Source of the DNA: Gorsachius magnificus
Lineage: Eukaryota; Chordata; Aves; Pelecaniformes; Ardeidae
NCBI GenBank assembly: GCA_034008185.1
Contig: CM067081.1
Location: 150,008,258 to 150,072,257 of the forward strand
Length of the DNA stretch: 64,000 nucleotides
Direction of reading: 5' to 3'
In this document: one piece after another, positions 49,101 to 63,377 of the stretch
Position numbering within the stretch: the first letter of the stretch is position 1
Layout of the letters: every line of letters starts with the position of its first letter
The notes under the pieces: model-generated
What the model saw: only the letters and a program-made list of their open reading frames with translations
The model's database searches: none
Told to the model about the DNA's origin: nothing
Made by a program: the position numbers and the translations under genes

Positions 49101-49354
49101 TTCAGGTTCCCATTACTCTCCTCATCCGTGACAAAAAAAAAAACCAAAAAAAAAGAAGCTGCAGACACAGGCTGCTCCTACAGCGAGACCTAAAGCTACG
49201 TTTCCTGATTTGCAAAGCACTGGCAGTTCAAAACATGGCAAAGGTGCGAATCACCTCTTCTTTGGAGGCTGACATATTTCTTCCTAGTGGACACCATGGT
49301 TACGGATCCAGTTCCTTCTGCTGAATCGTTACAGTAGAATGAATTGGGATGTGA

Positions 49355-49360
49355 TTTATT
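49355..49360 (-). terminator. Candidate poly(A) signal AATAAA
   Basis: Plus-strand TTTATT reads AATAAA on the minus strand, about 1.9 kb below the stop codon of the coiled-coil gene. It is the first canonical hexamer I noticed below the stop, but a lone hexamer is weak evidence and alternative sites are likely. Confidence 0.25.
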
Positions 49361-51284
49361 TTAGGTCAGTTTTCAATAGAGTCTACAGGTATAGAAGGTT
49401 TCAGTTTTGCCCAATTTTCAGCGCTTGTTTGAAAAAAAAAAGACAGGGTACATCTTCCCTTACGCAAACTTTAGCTGATCTCCTTTCTATTGGAAGCAAT
49501 CGGTCACTTCTAAAGATAAAAATAAGGTGTGAAAGACCTACAGGGGACCTGTGCTGTGGATGTGAAAGACATAAATGCAGTTTTCCTGAAAGGACTTGGA
49601 AGATTTTCCTTAGTGTAACAGTTTAGCTATTAAGCTCAAAATATAGTAAGTCATATGAAATTAAACTGCAGGCTCTGAATGGGAGGTTTACTGAGAGGAT
49701 TCATAATTAGCTAGTGACTAGAGAACCAAGTTTTCCTCCACTGCTGTGTTGATATTTGGTCTCCTTTCCCCCTCCCCTCGTTCTCCTAAGTAATGTGAGA
49801 AAGCTAAAGGGGAACAACTCCTTTAAGGAGCACATGGGGACGTGTTAAAGGGTTCTGTCCTGCAGATGCCCCCAGACACACATAACCACTGGTAGCCAGG
49901 AAAAAAAAACATGTCTCCCCATTAATGCATAGTCCAAGAATGAACACCCAAGTCCTACTCATAAAGTAGGATTCTGACTTGCTACCACAACGACAAACCG
50001 ACCTGCTATTCCAGGTCGTATTACCTATCAGCAGGGGCTTTAACGAGTGTCAAAGATAGATGGGAACAAGACTAAGGCCTCTCATATACATATAAGAATT
50101 GCACTGGTTTAACTAAAGCTGTGATTTCATATCTATCTACTCAGCTGGGTGCCAACTCCAGCAGAGATGTTCCTCTTTATAAGACTGGGTTATTGCTCTG
50201 AACTCAAACTCTTTCCTTGTCAAACCAAAGCTAAACCAAAATAAATTAAATTATAATTATAGTAAGAACTATGTTACTGATTTACCTAACTTAGCTTTAA
50301 AATTATACTTTTAAGCTAAATGATGCAATTTTCTCATTTACAAAATGCCTAAGACTATTCTGATGGTGGCTAGTGTTCACAAAGCTATGGCCTGAAAAAT
50401 CGGCAGTGGACAAACTATACAAGTTGCAGCTGGGAGCTGACCTGTTGACCACACCTGCTTGAAGGGAGAGAGCTCTCTGTAAAACAAGAACTTAGGAGAG
50501 ACAGACCTATGATGAGAAACCTCAGCTAAAAAAACCCATGATGGATATCAACAGATGAAAACAGTTACCTGAAAAAATGCCCTACTCAGCACTTCAGAGT
50601 CAGATCAGTGAACAACAAAAATCAAAGTTAAGCAAACAGAAAGTACCAGTATGCCTACCTTGTTTCCCAGCTGATAGATGAAGTGACTAAGAGGAACAAA
50701 GTGGGAAACTTAACTTTCCTCTCTCTGTTATTTAAGAACATAAGAGACATTGAGACAGGCAGTGAGACCCCAGCGAGCTAGCTGATGCTGGCCAGTCATA
50801 AGCCATAACCAGAGCACACTCAGGTTTGATTTTAGCACTATGAAATACAGGCTTTCAGCTTTTATGAAAAAAAAAAAAAAAAGAAAAAAGAAGCAATAAA
50901 TGAATGAAAGGCAAGGGCTACCCTTCTGCAACCTCGCAGAGAACTAGAGCTGCTTGTATTCAGTGGATCCCCTCTTCTTTGCTCAGTAGACTTAGAAGAG
51001 CTCTGGTTAGATGTATCCAAAAGTCACCATCGAAAAAGTCAACGGGGAATCGGATTCTAAAGCAGAAAGGCAGTGAGAAGATGAATGCAAACAGCTGATT
51101 AATCATAGACTGGAAGAACCTAGAGAGCAGGGTATTCTTTTTTGCTTTTGTTTTCTTTGTAAAAGGTGCACCAGAAGTTTCTATTCCATTTTCTGTCTTT
51201 CACATTCCTATCCACTCTCCTGGCTCCTTGGACTGACTGGGCTTGGCCACTGGTGTGCTGCTCCGGTGGGGCCAGTGGCCAAGG
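49355..51284 (-). other. Probable 3' UTR of the minus-strand gene, end uncertain
   Basis: Sequence downstream of the TGA at 51285-51287 must contain the 3' UTR. Reading the minus strand, I see no AATAAA close to the stop. A TATAAA-like variant lies near 50.18 kb, and the first canonical AATAAA I noticed is at 49355-49360, about 1.9 kb after the stop. Further candidates lie lower, for example near 46.2 kb. The left boundary given here is therefore only the first plausible signal. A minus-strand poly-T run (plus A run) sits at about 50.87-50.89 kb inside the interval. Confidence 0.4.
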
Positions 51285-51422
51285 TCATGACGACTCCTCG
51301 AGTGCATTGACGACTTGCTCCAGGATATCAGGGCAGTGATCCGCTATCTGCTGTAAGATGGCATTGGCAAACTCCTGCAGCTCTGCGCTTTCCTTCTCAC
51401 CCTTTTCTAATTCGTCCTGAAG
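51285..51422 (-). CDS. Terminal coding exon with stop codon of the same minus-strand gene
   Basis: This last exon contains 45 codons plus a TGA stop (plus-strand tca at 51285-51287). It is preceded by a TTTCTTGCAG acceptor and continues in phase 0 from the exon at 63378-63566. The peptide begins LQDELEKGEKESAELQEF, continues with ANAILQQIADHCPDILEQVV and ends NALEESS. It is an amphipathic helix rich in Glu, Lys and Leu. The pattern of an aromatic residue, then IL, then a Pro-Asp-Ile-Leu segment near the C-terminus faintly recalls the Rab11-binding helix of Rab11-FIP proteins. That is only a pattern impression and not an assignment. Together the two exons encode 108 residues of C-terminus. The start of the protein is outside the window, so domain order and cellular role cannot be given. 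Confidence 0.9.
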   Translation of the reverse strand, partial: LQDELEKGEKESAELQEFANAILQQIADHCPDILEQVVNALEESS

Positions 51423-54400
51423 CTGCAAGAAACACACAGAGGCATGGTCATTGTCTGCTATTAAACATCTTCACAGTATAACAAGATCTGCCCAGCAGGC
51501 TCAGCTCTAAGCCAAACCATCACTTTTAGTAAGGGAGCTAGGAGAGGTGTAACATGCTGGGCACTTCCAGGACTGGCATCTTCCTTTGGCGACTCCCTCG
51601 CCAGAACTTGGATGGTCTCCCCCCCTCTTTATTTCACTTTTTCATTACAGGATCAGGCTCGTAACGTTCCCAGTTAAGGCCACATCAACATGGGCAGACT
51701 AACTGGCTTAACTATTCCTGAATAAATTGTTTTACAATAAATATCAGAAAAGCTTCCTCTGTAGGATGTTTTTCTGAAAGCAACTGTGTTCCAGAAGCAA
51801 TACAGCGTTTTGCTAGTAAATTATTTTAAATAGTTTGACTTTTATTCACGAATAACAGGATCTTTCATAGGACATTACTTCAGAATTACTTCCTGTAAGA
51901 AATCAATGGAAATATTCTGTAATTATACATAACACACTCTGAGTTAACCAGAATTCTAATTTTTCTACAGAATTAATCGTTTTCAGAGACTGTGCTCCCC
52001 AACTCACGTCATAAGATGACTATACACAGTTGTGTTGGAGCGCACATGGGTTTTTGTTTACAAACGCTGCATTTCCTGTTGGATCATTCTTTGTTCAGAT
52101 TGAAATTGGCTCAGAATGACTTCAAAACTTTATCTTATTCGTTCTGTCTACAGTCTATAAACTGTTTTTCCAACAAGCGGTGTTACAACCCATGCCACAC
52201 AACATTTTGGAGTATATGTGAAAGTAATTTTTAGCTCTGAGTTTAATGCCATTGCCAGAATTAGGGGCCCACAGAGTCTTAATGAAGAGAAAACATCTGC
52301 CTTCAGTAATCTGTTTATCTGACCAGCAATTGATAAAGTCCATGATAGCCTGTGAACTGTGCAGAATCCCAAGCAAGGCTGTAATCTGTGCAAGCATTTT
52401 AGGGATTACTGTACTCACGACAGTCTAAGGATCTAGCAGAACACGAAGCAGCAGCATCTCTTACTAGACCAGATGATACAGATAGATTGGATAAGCTTTC
52501 AAGCATATATAGCTCTTTCACATGCTATATAGCCAAAAAACCTCTTCTGTTTTTTCAGTGATATTATTTCTTCTCATGAAGTATATTCCCTATTAATATA
52601 AGACAAGCATATTTGTAGCAGGCACGTACACTTAGATAGATTCTTAAGTTTATTGCAAGCTTCTGCATCCAAATTTCTTTGTTGTTTTAAGCAGCTGCAG
52701 CAACTAGCTTATCTAGTTTTGAGCCTTCTTTTTAAATTTGCTTTTTTCTAATATTATCTGGAAGTCCCATAACATTTCCTATTCCTAAGTTATTAATATT
52801 TTTATTGGAACTCTGCTGTGTTCATACGTGACATAGAAAGGATGTCAAATTGGAATTTTTCATCCGTAAAGGGATAACTGGTCATCATATGCACATTTCT
52901 TGATCTATATTTTGTGTTCTGTAAGCTCATTGTAGGTTTAAAAAAGAGCGAACCGTCAGGCAGCAGGACAACAGGGATCATTTTACCACCGTAAAAGCAC
53001 AATGCAGTGGGAAAGGTTGCATTTCTACAATCAAAATTCTAATAGATACAACAGCACATCTCTGTTTAGTGATGGTATCAAGCAAAGCACAGGAAATTGT
53101 TACTGCAAGAAATACCGCATAAAACCAAACAGCCTAAGAACGACTACAGAATAAATACAAATGTTTTTTAAGGAAGTTACAGTACAGACTTCTATAGACA
53201 AAAGTGAGAGAAAGGAAATTAAAAGGGTAAGCCTGCTACACTATTCCCTTTACCAGGCAGGGTAGCATATAGTAAATTATTTGGGCTTTGCGTGCTGAAT
53301 GTTAGTTTAATGTGTTCTTATGTGCTTTGTTCCTACTGGCTGCCGCGCTCACAGAACAGCTATACGAATCCGAGGGGGACTTATGCCAAGAATCACAATG
53401 CAAAAGCAACCTGATCCCGCTCTGTGGAGTGACATGAGCCGGGGAAGTGGGGAAAACGAGAGGGAGGGGAGCACTCCGGGCTCTGCAAGGGCTCTCGGGG
53501 GAGAAGGGGAGGAGGGGGGGGGAATTCAGCAGTAACCCGTAATGGCTCAGCAATGGCACGCTGTGGATAGGCGATTAGCCTGGTTCCAACAGCCTGGCAG
53601 AGTTATTAGTCGGAAACTTGCGATGGATGGATGAGCCTAGGAGAGGTCCAGTCAGCAAGCAGGATTGAAGGAGTCAAGCACGGCCAGCTAGGAGCAGTGC
53701 TGGATACGAAAAGCCAGGAGACTGGGTTTCAGGGACTGCCTCCGAGTCTCAGGTTGCTCAGCCTAGCGAAACCTCTGCGATTCAGGCGGCCCCGGTTACA
53801 GCAGCTTGCAAACCACCCAATGGCTGGTAAATTCACAGGGCTGCTTTGAAGGTTGAACTCTGAGGCAGGGCTGCCTCCACTTCTCGGGCCAGGGCAAAGA
53901 TTTCACGGTGCCATTCATCAGAAGGGTGGGAGGTTGTGGGAGGTCAGAAGAGACAGCAAGTAAGGGGAGAAGCAGCCAACGATGTAATTCTCCTTTTCTT
54001 CATCTGGCTCCTGCGAGGGGCCAGCTCTCGGTCAGCAGGAGGAGAGCCGGGAGAGGGCAGTGTTAGGAGGGAAAGCAGGGGCCGGCTCCGGGCAGGTCCT
54101 GCACCACCTGTCCAGCAGCATCCCTCCTCTGGGCCTGTCGGGCCTCTTCACCCTCCAGGTGAAGCTCCAGGAAAGGACAAAGCAATTAAATAATCAACTA
54201 TAAAAGCATCTCAAAGAGATTAACCTTCAAAACTAAAAGGAGGTTGGTGGACGAGGGAGAATCCCGCAGGATGCTGTCTTCAGCGGGGCAGTACTGCCAA
54301 GTCAATGATGTCTCCATTTCTTGCTGTACTAGTCAGCATTTATGCATTTATAAGATTCTTTATAAAATCAAGGTAAGCCCAACAAAATAAGCCATGCCAA

Positions 54401-57400
54401 AGCTAAATTAAATCAAACACAATCAAACAGAAGTAACCGACTTAACCAGATGAAGAAAATATTTCCAAGAAGTAAGTTTTTGACCCTCAAGAGCCCAAAA
54501 GGAGACGGTTCTGAATGCTGAAGGCCAGCAATAATACTTTGCAAATTAGCACAGACAGAAAGTCTACACAGCTGGCTGGCAGATGTCTGTGATGAAACGT
54601 CTTTAAAAAAAGTAGCAACGATAGCCTTGCGTTGAGTTTGCTAGCTTCAGAACATCTAGGTTTAATAATGTGATTTCTACTTAAACAAAGACATCTTAAT
54701 TGACTGTGTGGCTGGTTGCAGCATTTCTGTATCGCGTATGTCATCTCCGTTTATGTCATTCCTTTCAGAAACAGCTGTGAGCAGCATACGTCACTCCTCA
54801 TTCAGACAAGCTCCTTAATGGGGAACATCCAGTTCTCCGCGGGTATAACTTGATTCACCTAGGTGTTTGGCAGTCCAAATTTTAGGGAAGTTTCTCTAAA
54901 AGTATTACTATCTGTTCTGTTCCTGGTTTCCTAGATTTTCTTCTTGTGAATGCGAATGGAAATGGTGTTACCTTCCCCATGCCATTTCTCTATGGAAATA
55001 AAGGAGTATGAAACAGTCCTTTTCTGTCGGCGTTTTCAGCTGAGGATGTGAGGAGATTCATACACTTGCCTCACAGAAATGACCAAAAAAGAGAAGGCAA
55101 GGCCAGATACGTGTGCCTAGCTGATGACAAGTAAAAATAGACAGCTCAGAAAGCAAAGGAGAGCAAGGACCCCAGAAGTTATACTTTATCTTTGGATAGA
55201 AGAACAGAAAGGACCTTCAGCATCTCAGGGGAATGGAAGCTTGCAGATAACCTGCAATAGATTCAGACACTTTTCACCACTGCTGCCTTCCTTCCTGGCT
55301 TTAGAGCAAGTCATGATAGGAATACTTTTCCATTTATAGTTAAACTCCATCAGTGAAAAAAATCCCAAACAATTCACTGTCAATTTAGCTTGCATTGTGC
55401 TTCTCTGGTCCAAGATATTCCACAGCTTACTTAAAGATTAACTGACATTCAGAAGGAAGGTAACTTCATAGTTAAGAAATAGGATGCTATGGTTTTATAT
55501 GCACTTTAAGTGAATTGTGGTGCTGCTCCGCAGAACCTTTGTGGCCTTTCCTTATCCCATAACATAAACAAGGCAACATTAAGCTAAGATCCTTTCAAGT
55601 TTATTTATATGGAGAAGGCTTACTCCCTAAAGTGGTATTTTCCTCTCGTTAACAATTCCACAAACACACTGATGAAAAAAGGCAAACAAAAATAAAGTAG
55701 TTTCTCATCTCTGGCTATGGACAGTAATACTGACTACAGAATATGAGGTGCTTGTAGAGCAGCACAAAAAGAAAGTTAACTGCGGGATTTCTACAAGGCT
55801 ACACCACCAGGATCTGGAATTATGTTTCTCCAAAGTTTAGGTGTTTCTGGATCAGGCCGAAAAATAAGTTTAAAGCTTAAAGTAACAGAAATAAGCATCA
55901 AAAAGAAATTAAACTGATTTTATCTTAACCTTTGTTTTGTCTCAAGACACATTAAACTACACTGTATCTCAGGCAAATGGTCAAGAGCTTTTGCATCTTC
56001 CCAGATCAACCAGTATGAACATGTATGTTTGAAGCTGTGAGAGCCAGTTACATACAAAACTTTATTTCTCAACTACAGACCTATAAACGGGCCAAAAGAA
56101 AGGGTTAGGCATATGGAAATCCCACTCTGCCAAAGTTAAAAATAAAAAAAAGAAAAGAAAAAGAAAAAAGAAATTTTTTATGTAAATCCTTATTTTTGCT
56201 CTGTCTGGAAATTTTGGTTTTATGTTAGCTTTTTCAAAACATTTAAAACACATGCATTTAAAAATTAAAGTAATATTTAAATGTTCTGTTTCGCCTTTTA
56301 AAATGATGTAAACTTTAAAAAATGTTTTTTAAATACATTTGAATAGGTTTTACAACCAATTTTGACTAAAAGCCCTGAAAAAAAGTGTTGAGGGCTCTTG
56401 CATCATACATCTGAAGTAACTTTGCACATGAGATTTATCCTGCATTCCTGAGCACCTGTGAATAGCAGAAATTTTATTATTTCCTTGGTAATGAATTAAT
56501 TTCAAAGTTACATAAATGGGAAGAAGGAATAAAATAAATGCTTGTAAGTCTTATTTTGCATTTGACTGGAGAAGTTTTCCTGCAAATCCTGCACTTGCAG
56601 ATAATACGTCCATCCTCTAGCAATAGCAGCAATCATTTCACAGAGGACAATTTTTTGTTCATAGAAATTCTGGTGTACGTTATACAGTGAAAATTAATGC
56701 TGCTACAGTGTATAGAAAGTTGTTATTCTGCGGCTAAGCAGAACAAATAATAATTATTGCCTGTACCACAGAGCTGTCTGCTCGGGCCAGGCCCCGCTGA
56801 CCTACGGACGTGTGACGCAGGCAAACCCCACAACCCTCATCCCTAACAGATTGCAATTCCGCATGTTAAAGGGACTGGGAATAAGCGTTAGATGGGTACT
56901 TCTCCCAGTTTCAGTTGCAATGCATTCCCTTAGGTGCCAGCTTACTCTCTTAAAGCCAGATTGCTAGACACTGTCAGAATTACTCCGCGATGCCCCTTCA
57001 TGCTGGGCTTGTACCTTGCCCCCTGCTTGTCTCTGCTGATGAATTAGGGCTCCGCGTCCCCACAGGGGCTCTCCCTGTTTAGTGAAGGCAGTACCTGATA
57101 GTCATAAACACAGGGAAAATTCACCTGTCTACAAGGCAAATCTTAAATACCTCTCTTGTATGTCCTAGCTGATGAGGTCTGGAAAAACTTTTTAACTGTT
57201 AGGACAGAGGGTTGGTGGGCAGCTATGGTTTTTTGTACCTGCACAGCACAAAACAGAGAAGAAAGAGCAAAGCAGGACGTACTTGAATGAAATGATGGAG
57301 TTATATGTGTCCAGTTATTTCAGGATCAGAGCTGGAGCCCTTTCTACTCTTTCCATGTTACTTACTTTTCTTTAAGAGGAAGTTCATTTTGATTATTACG

Positions 57401-60400
57401 AAGTGACGGAAAATCCTGTTAGCTCTGAACTGTCTGACACGTATTCCAAGACAGAAATGCCCGTGAAATATTTTGGTTCATACAATCCAGTGAGCCTGAC
57501 GAGCCAACCAAGAACCCAGCTGCTCCTGCACACGGTCCCTTGTACCCAGGCAGGATGCGCCCCAGCAACCCCTGCGCAGCCGAGCAGAACCCATGGCAGT
57601 AGCTCCTACCAGAGGATGCTGCAAAGAGCTTCCACAAGGACCACAGTGTCCAAGCAAGGCAGGAGTAACACAGCTTGTTACTAACAGCAAAACATAGGGA
57701 GAGGTGAGCTGCCCTTGAAAAAATAAGGTGATAGCTCAGGCTGGTGCACCATCTGCTTGTGGGAACTGCTTGGAATGAGACCACAGTGAATTTTAGACAC
57801 ACCATGTGTGTCTAAAAGCGAAGCACACGAAGCACTTGACCATGTCCTGAAAGCAATGTTTTTCCCTTTGTATCTCTTTTCAAGTTATGAATAGTTAATT
57901 ACTGATTGATAGTATATATTTGAATTAAAAGTAGCAATTCCACGCACAAATAAAAATGGATAATCTTATGGCATTAGGGATATGGTCAACTTATGGATAA
58001 CCTTTGCGACTTCAAAATACTTAGAACTATGACGCTGTTCCCAAGTTCTCATCCTCACCCAGAACATTCATTTAATAACAAAGTTTAAAATTCTATAAAA
58101 TGTAATAATTTTAGAGAGTTCCTGTAGCCATTACTTTCTCAACTAAGCTCAGGAAATGCATTTGCACATGAAGAAGGATATAAATTGTTGCAATTATTAC
58201 TTCTAATTTCTAACAGAGACCAGAAGTGAGCTGTTTAACTTTAAAACACATTATGCATTCCCATAAGATTACAAATTAAAAATAAATGACATAAATCAGG
58301 TAGGGAAGATAACGAGTTAATGGAAGAGCAGTCAGAGAAGACAGACAGGGTAAACTCTGAAGTAATAGAGCAATTTAGAATGACTAAATGAAAAATATGG
58401 CAGAGTAATTTCTTCACAGAAACTAAATATGTTGAGTAATTTCTCATAGATGATACAGTAAGAATGTAAGTAAGAACTCAAGCAGTAGCTGGAAAAAGTA
58501 GTACACAGGATGTTTATAAAATAGCTATTAGTAATTTAAAGTTTATCCTACTTACAATATTGCTTGTGTAACAAATCAAAATATTTAATACTTCCAAAAT
58601 TCGGCAAGCATATACGCAATTTTAAAATGGAATTTTAAAGCTACATCCATGCAATCTGGTGTCCTTTCATACAAAAAGCTTAACCTTAACTTTGCTGAGA
58701 GTGAAGTGTGAATTATGTGCAACGTAAGTTATGCTCCTTGGCACCAAGCCATGACTATTTAGCTGATACAGCAGGTTGTGACTGACACAGCGAAGTGACA
58801 TTATCACCTTTTTCCTTCCTCTGCTTCGAGCAGCTAAGCAGAGAAGACATTCCTGATTTCTTGGGAGGGGATTAGTAAGTAGGAACCCCTAGCTGGTCTG
58901 GGCTTTGGCTGCAGCTGTGGGAGGGAAGACAACCTTTCTTCACTACCAAGGCTCTTTCATGACCACAGAGATTTTTCAAAAGCCCTTCTCTCTCTAACTC
59001 ACAGCTGAAGCAGTTATAGGGGCAACACCATGGTAGTAGTGGGGTGAGACAAGCTGCCACAGCAGGTGTCCTCTGAGAGAGTATCTCATGGAAATACATC
59101 TGCCTGGGTCCTACAGGCTGCTGTTAATGCCCAGGTCACAACGCAAATGCTGCAGGCAACACCCCTGGGGAAAGAGGAACAGGTTGATTGTACAGGGGAA
59201 AAAATGGTGCCTGGGGGCCAGCAGAAATAGGCAGGACCCCCAGCAGCCTGGACGAAGCCAGGACGTGTTGGACGTGGCTGGAAAGAGCCACTGATGGCAG
59301 GAAGAAAAATGCCTCCTCCTCCTAATCCTAGGGTTAAGAAAAGTATTTTATTCGGATAGGTCCTCTTCTGTTGGAAGAAATATTTTTTCAGAAAGACCTA
59401 CTGAAAATAAGCAGCTCTCCATAATGTGAGGTTGCGCACATTTTAGAGCTGGAAGAGGTAAGAAACATTTATAATACTGCTTAAGCTCTTAGCGGAACAA
59501 ACACTGTTGCCTACTGTGCTAATATCTGGTTGCTCTCTTTGGTTGTCTCTTTTTACTTTTTCATGCTGCTGCCTTCCAACCACAGCGCAGCGGGCCACTA
59601 GCAAAATATATATATAAATGATTTTCAGCAAGTTCCTGTTTCTATTCCATACTTTCCTTCTGTAAAGACAAGAGAAAAACAAAAAATGAACTATAAATAA
59701 AAATGTGGACCATATCATTATGTTCTTAATGTCATTTCCTTTCCTATAGGAATAAAATCCCTCACTTATCTGAAACGTGAAACGTAGCAGTAGTTGTACA
59801 GAGCCCAAGAATATTAACATAATGATATGTTTAGGACAAAGTGGAAGAAAATATTGTATTTGATAGAGATTGCTAGGATAATGCAATTATTTATAATGGA
59901 TGAATGGAATTTTTATTTCTCAGTGTCAAGACTTAGAATATTTGTTCATTCCTTCTGGTAACTTCAATTTTTTAGTAAGAGAAGTTGAACAGGACATGAA
60001 CGGGTCGAAGGAGGACAGTTCCAGAAACAGTGCTGGTTAACTTCTTTGGGGACACTGGGTCAGAACTGACTCAAAGGAATATTTTCCATGACATGAATAA
60101 CTTAATTACATGGTTCCAAGCATCGTAGATTCTTTATGGTCCACAACTTAGTCTAGTATACTAGTTTAGACTAGGTTTTGAGATACCATATACTCATAAA
60201 GTACTGGCTTCAGGCCTTCATTACAAATGGACCAAAATTTTACTACAGTAAGTCAGCTTCACAAAATGTCTTTGATAAAATGCCAGTGAAGAATGATACA
60301 GCATCTTGGCCCTATATTTTGATTAAAATCAATTGAAGTCACCAAGGAATACAGTTGAATTCAACGGTAGCATAAAGAAAGTATTATGCATGAGAGGTAC

Positions 60401-63377
60401 CAATTATCAATCAAACTCTGAGAGTCCACAAAATAATAATTTCCCTTTAGAACCACGGTGTTGATGCTGCCGGATGCTTTTCCGACAATGACTTGTACGT
60501 TACTTTCTGTGGGTCACTGTGGATGTGCTGGAAGAGTGACAAGCTTACATCAACTTCATATACTAGATTTACCGACCAGAAGAAGCCACAGAAAACTCCT
60601 ACGGTCTCCCCAGCAGGTACGAGAGACCTGCACAGTACCTTGGCTATGATGAAACACAGCAGGACCAACCCTCGCCAGTAAGAGTTGCTGCAGTAGGAAA
60701 TCACAGCTCCAAAAGCAGCAGTATGAAAATGAAGTCTCAACTATTTATAAAAAAACCCCAAACAAAACAGAAAACCCAAACTAAATAATCTCATTGGTGA
60801 GAAGTGGATACATCGGCATCATTCTTAAGTATTACTGGTGTTCAGTTAAATGTATCCTCCCTAATCATGTTAGCACTTCTTAACATTCAAGAGGATTAAT
60901 TTTTTCCCACTGAGGCTTGTGAAGCATTATCTACAGAAGATCATATTAGAAGGGACAGGAGTGAATTTAATGCACTGGATTTGAAGTAATTTACAAAACT
61001 CATTAAAATTCCAAAGATGCAAAATGGGTATTCTGTGGTGGGCTTCTGTGAATCTGGAGAACTGATTCCCACTCCCCATGGGAATAGTTTAAACACAAAG
61101 GAAATTCTGCAGTTAGAAACCAAAAAGCTCCATGACTTAAATGAAAAATGTGCTTTGTAAATTGAAATATATCATTAGTTTGTGTTTTTCAACTGAAGCT
61201 TGTTAAATACAATCTAAGTGAGTATGGGAAAGCAGAAGAGACTGCTACATTTTATTTTAGCAGATGTTAGTTACTCATGGGAATCACAAATGGAGTAATA
61301 ACTTTAAACAACTGTGGCGACAGCAATGTAGAATTAAGACAATAATGGGAGAGGACAGAAAAAGACATTTTTTCTCTTCTCCAGGACAACTTAGATAATT
61401 CTTCTCCTCACAATTTATTCTTAAACACTTTCTATACTGTGTAACCCATAAGTGTTGCTAATGAACTAGCAAAGTTTGAATGAGAAACGTTGTATTTTAT
61501 TAGACCAGTACACAGAATTGGAAAAAGCAGATGCTGTTCTGGGCTGACTGTCTATTCAGAAGAACTTGCCAAAGCAAGTCTTTTCTATTTTCTTTACCTA
61601 CATTCTCTTGATCAAATAGAAGATACCACCCATCTCCACAGATCCCAATTATATTCAAAGACCATCACAACTGTAACAGACTAGTCAATTTATTTCAGGG
61701 ATATCTAAACTTTCCCCACATTCAGCCTTTACTTTTGTTTTCAGAGATGCCTCCCATACGTGCTACAGGTTTTGTCATTCAATGTTTCGCCCCAATCTAA
61801 CAGACAAGGCGGTTCAAAACAGTATGCCTCGTGTTTTGATCTACAACGTAGGAGCCGTACCTCTAATATATGAGGATGGCATGCATTCTGCTGAAAAACT
61901 TTTAATCCCTGTAACTGTAATCATATCAGCGATTACAGAACCCAAGAGGTAAATAAAATGCTGACTCCGGGTGTGTAGGGGCTAGCAGGCTCTGCAGGGA
62001 AAAGGAATGTGTCAGGCCTATAGAGGCAAATGTAGATATCAAGTGAGGTACAGGGAACACACTGAATTAAATAAATGCATGAGGACAGGTACAAAGACAG
62101 AGATCAATTGTCCTGTACCATCTAGGCCCTGTTACAGGCATATTTATCTCCAGAGGTCTGCTCTTCTTTCTGAATTGTTAGACATGCTTCCGTGGGCTTC
62201 CTGTAATTTGGCTGCTCAGCTGCTCTCGCCAAGTTTTGGATCAAAAATTCAGCCTGGAGTTGAAAGTGCAAGGAAATGAGCTTAAACATCACAAAAGAAG
62301 AAAACCAGAGCTGAAGTGTTCAGGGTAGGCTCAAGATAGTGTTCGCTGACCCGCAAATCCACTTTTAACTATACAGGCCTTACACTAGTTTGTGTGCATA
62401 CCGGATAGAGTTGGTATAGACATATGAAAGTGAATAATTTAGTGAAAGAATTGGCCTTATAATCCAGAGTCGGAGTCAAAAAGACAAAATTAGTCACATT
62501 GATTTCTGGTACAAGTTCCTTACATTTGTTTAACTAAAAAAAAAAACAAAACCATTCTGTAATACAGGAATAAACTTAAAAAGCTGAAAAGAGAAATAGG
62601 AAGGGATGAGAAAAAAGGATTGTGGGGAATGATGAATTATAGTATGAAAACAAGAGATAAAAACTGCCAGTGAAGGGATTAAGGGATGCAAGACATCACC
62701 AGAGCTGGGAGAAAGGAAGATTATTACAGTAGCTAAATTACAGTTAGATTGACAGTCTCTGTAGAGACTTCATCAGACAAGCTGTTATTAAACCCTTTCA
62801 GTTGTGTATTCCAAAATTCCTGGACATACACTGTTGGTCTTCTGAAATCACTGTATTTGTGTGTGCCTAAGCATGGGTGTATTGCATATAGCACACAATC
62901 TTGATTCAGGTATCCAGGTAAGGTGGTAAGCAGAAAAAATTACTAGCAGAACATACTGTAGTGGAAGGTAAGGATGTTGTATTGATTTACATAAAGTGAC
63001 TCATAAAAATGTTCCAAATAAAATATAAATGTTCATGTCAATAAAAAAAATTGAAGATCCCTATGACTACATTAAGTTACAAACAGCAGCTAAAATTTGT
63101 TAACAGGTAAAACATGGCAGAAGTGGTATCTTGTACTTTGATTTCCTATGAGTGTGTCAATGCATCGCCTCAAGTACAGATAAAAGCACAGATGAAATTC
63201 CACGCTAAGTATTAAATGGCAATGACTCAAAAAATCATTGACTCTTCATGTCAGCTGATCTTTGCTACCTGTTTTCACCACTTACAGAATGCTTTCCCAA
63301 CATTTTGGTGTGGCACATCAGTAAGACCTACATCAACAGTTCAGGCCCTTGTTCAGAGCCTCAGACCACAAACTCAC
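51423..63377 (-). other. Last intron of the minus-strand coiled-coil gene (11,955 bp)
   Basis: The intron runs from the GTGAGT donor at its right end to the TTTCTTGCAG acceptor at its left end and is phase 0. It is AT-rich with scattered homopolymer A and T runs. I saw no convincing additional exon. A plus-strand open frame of 93 codons at 57403-57684 has no splice support or protein signature I recognise. GC-richer patches occur at 53.3-54.2 kb and 56.76-57.1 kb. I found no clear young retrotransposon in it. Confidence 0.85.

Larger units (their letters stand above)
34646..49354. other. Mostly non-coding; no gene supported
   Basis: The region contains the pentamer arrays, the G/C palindrome and poly-C tracts. 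The part nearest 49 kb could belong to a longer 3' UTR of the minus-strand gene. The stretch 37.5-39.3 kb has several short peptide-like frames on both strands that I could not assign. No conserved exon was supported. Confidence 0.5.

Noticed and set aside
51098..51130. Tiny antisense CR1 3' end (AATCATAGACTGGAAGAACC)
   Set aside because: Too short and diverged to separate from chance.
57403..57684. 93-codon plus-strand frame within the large intron
   Set aside because: No splice pair, no recognised motif, and opposite to the host gene.
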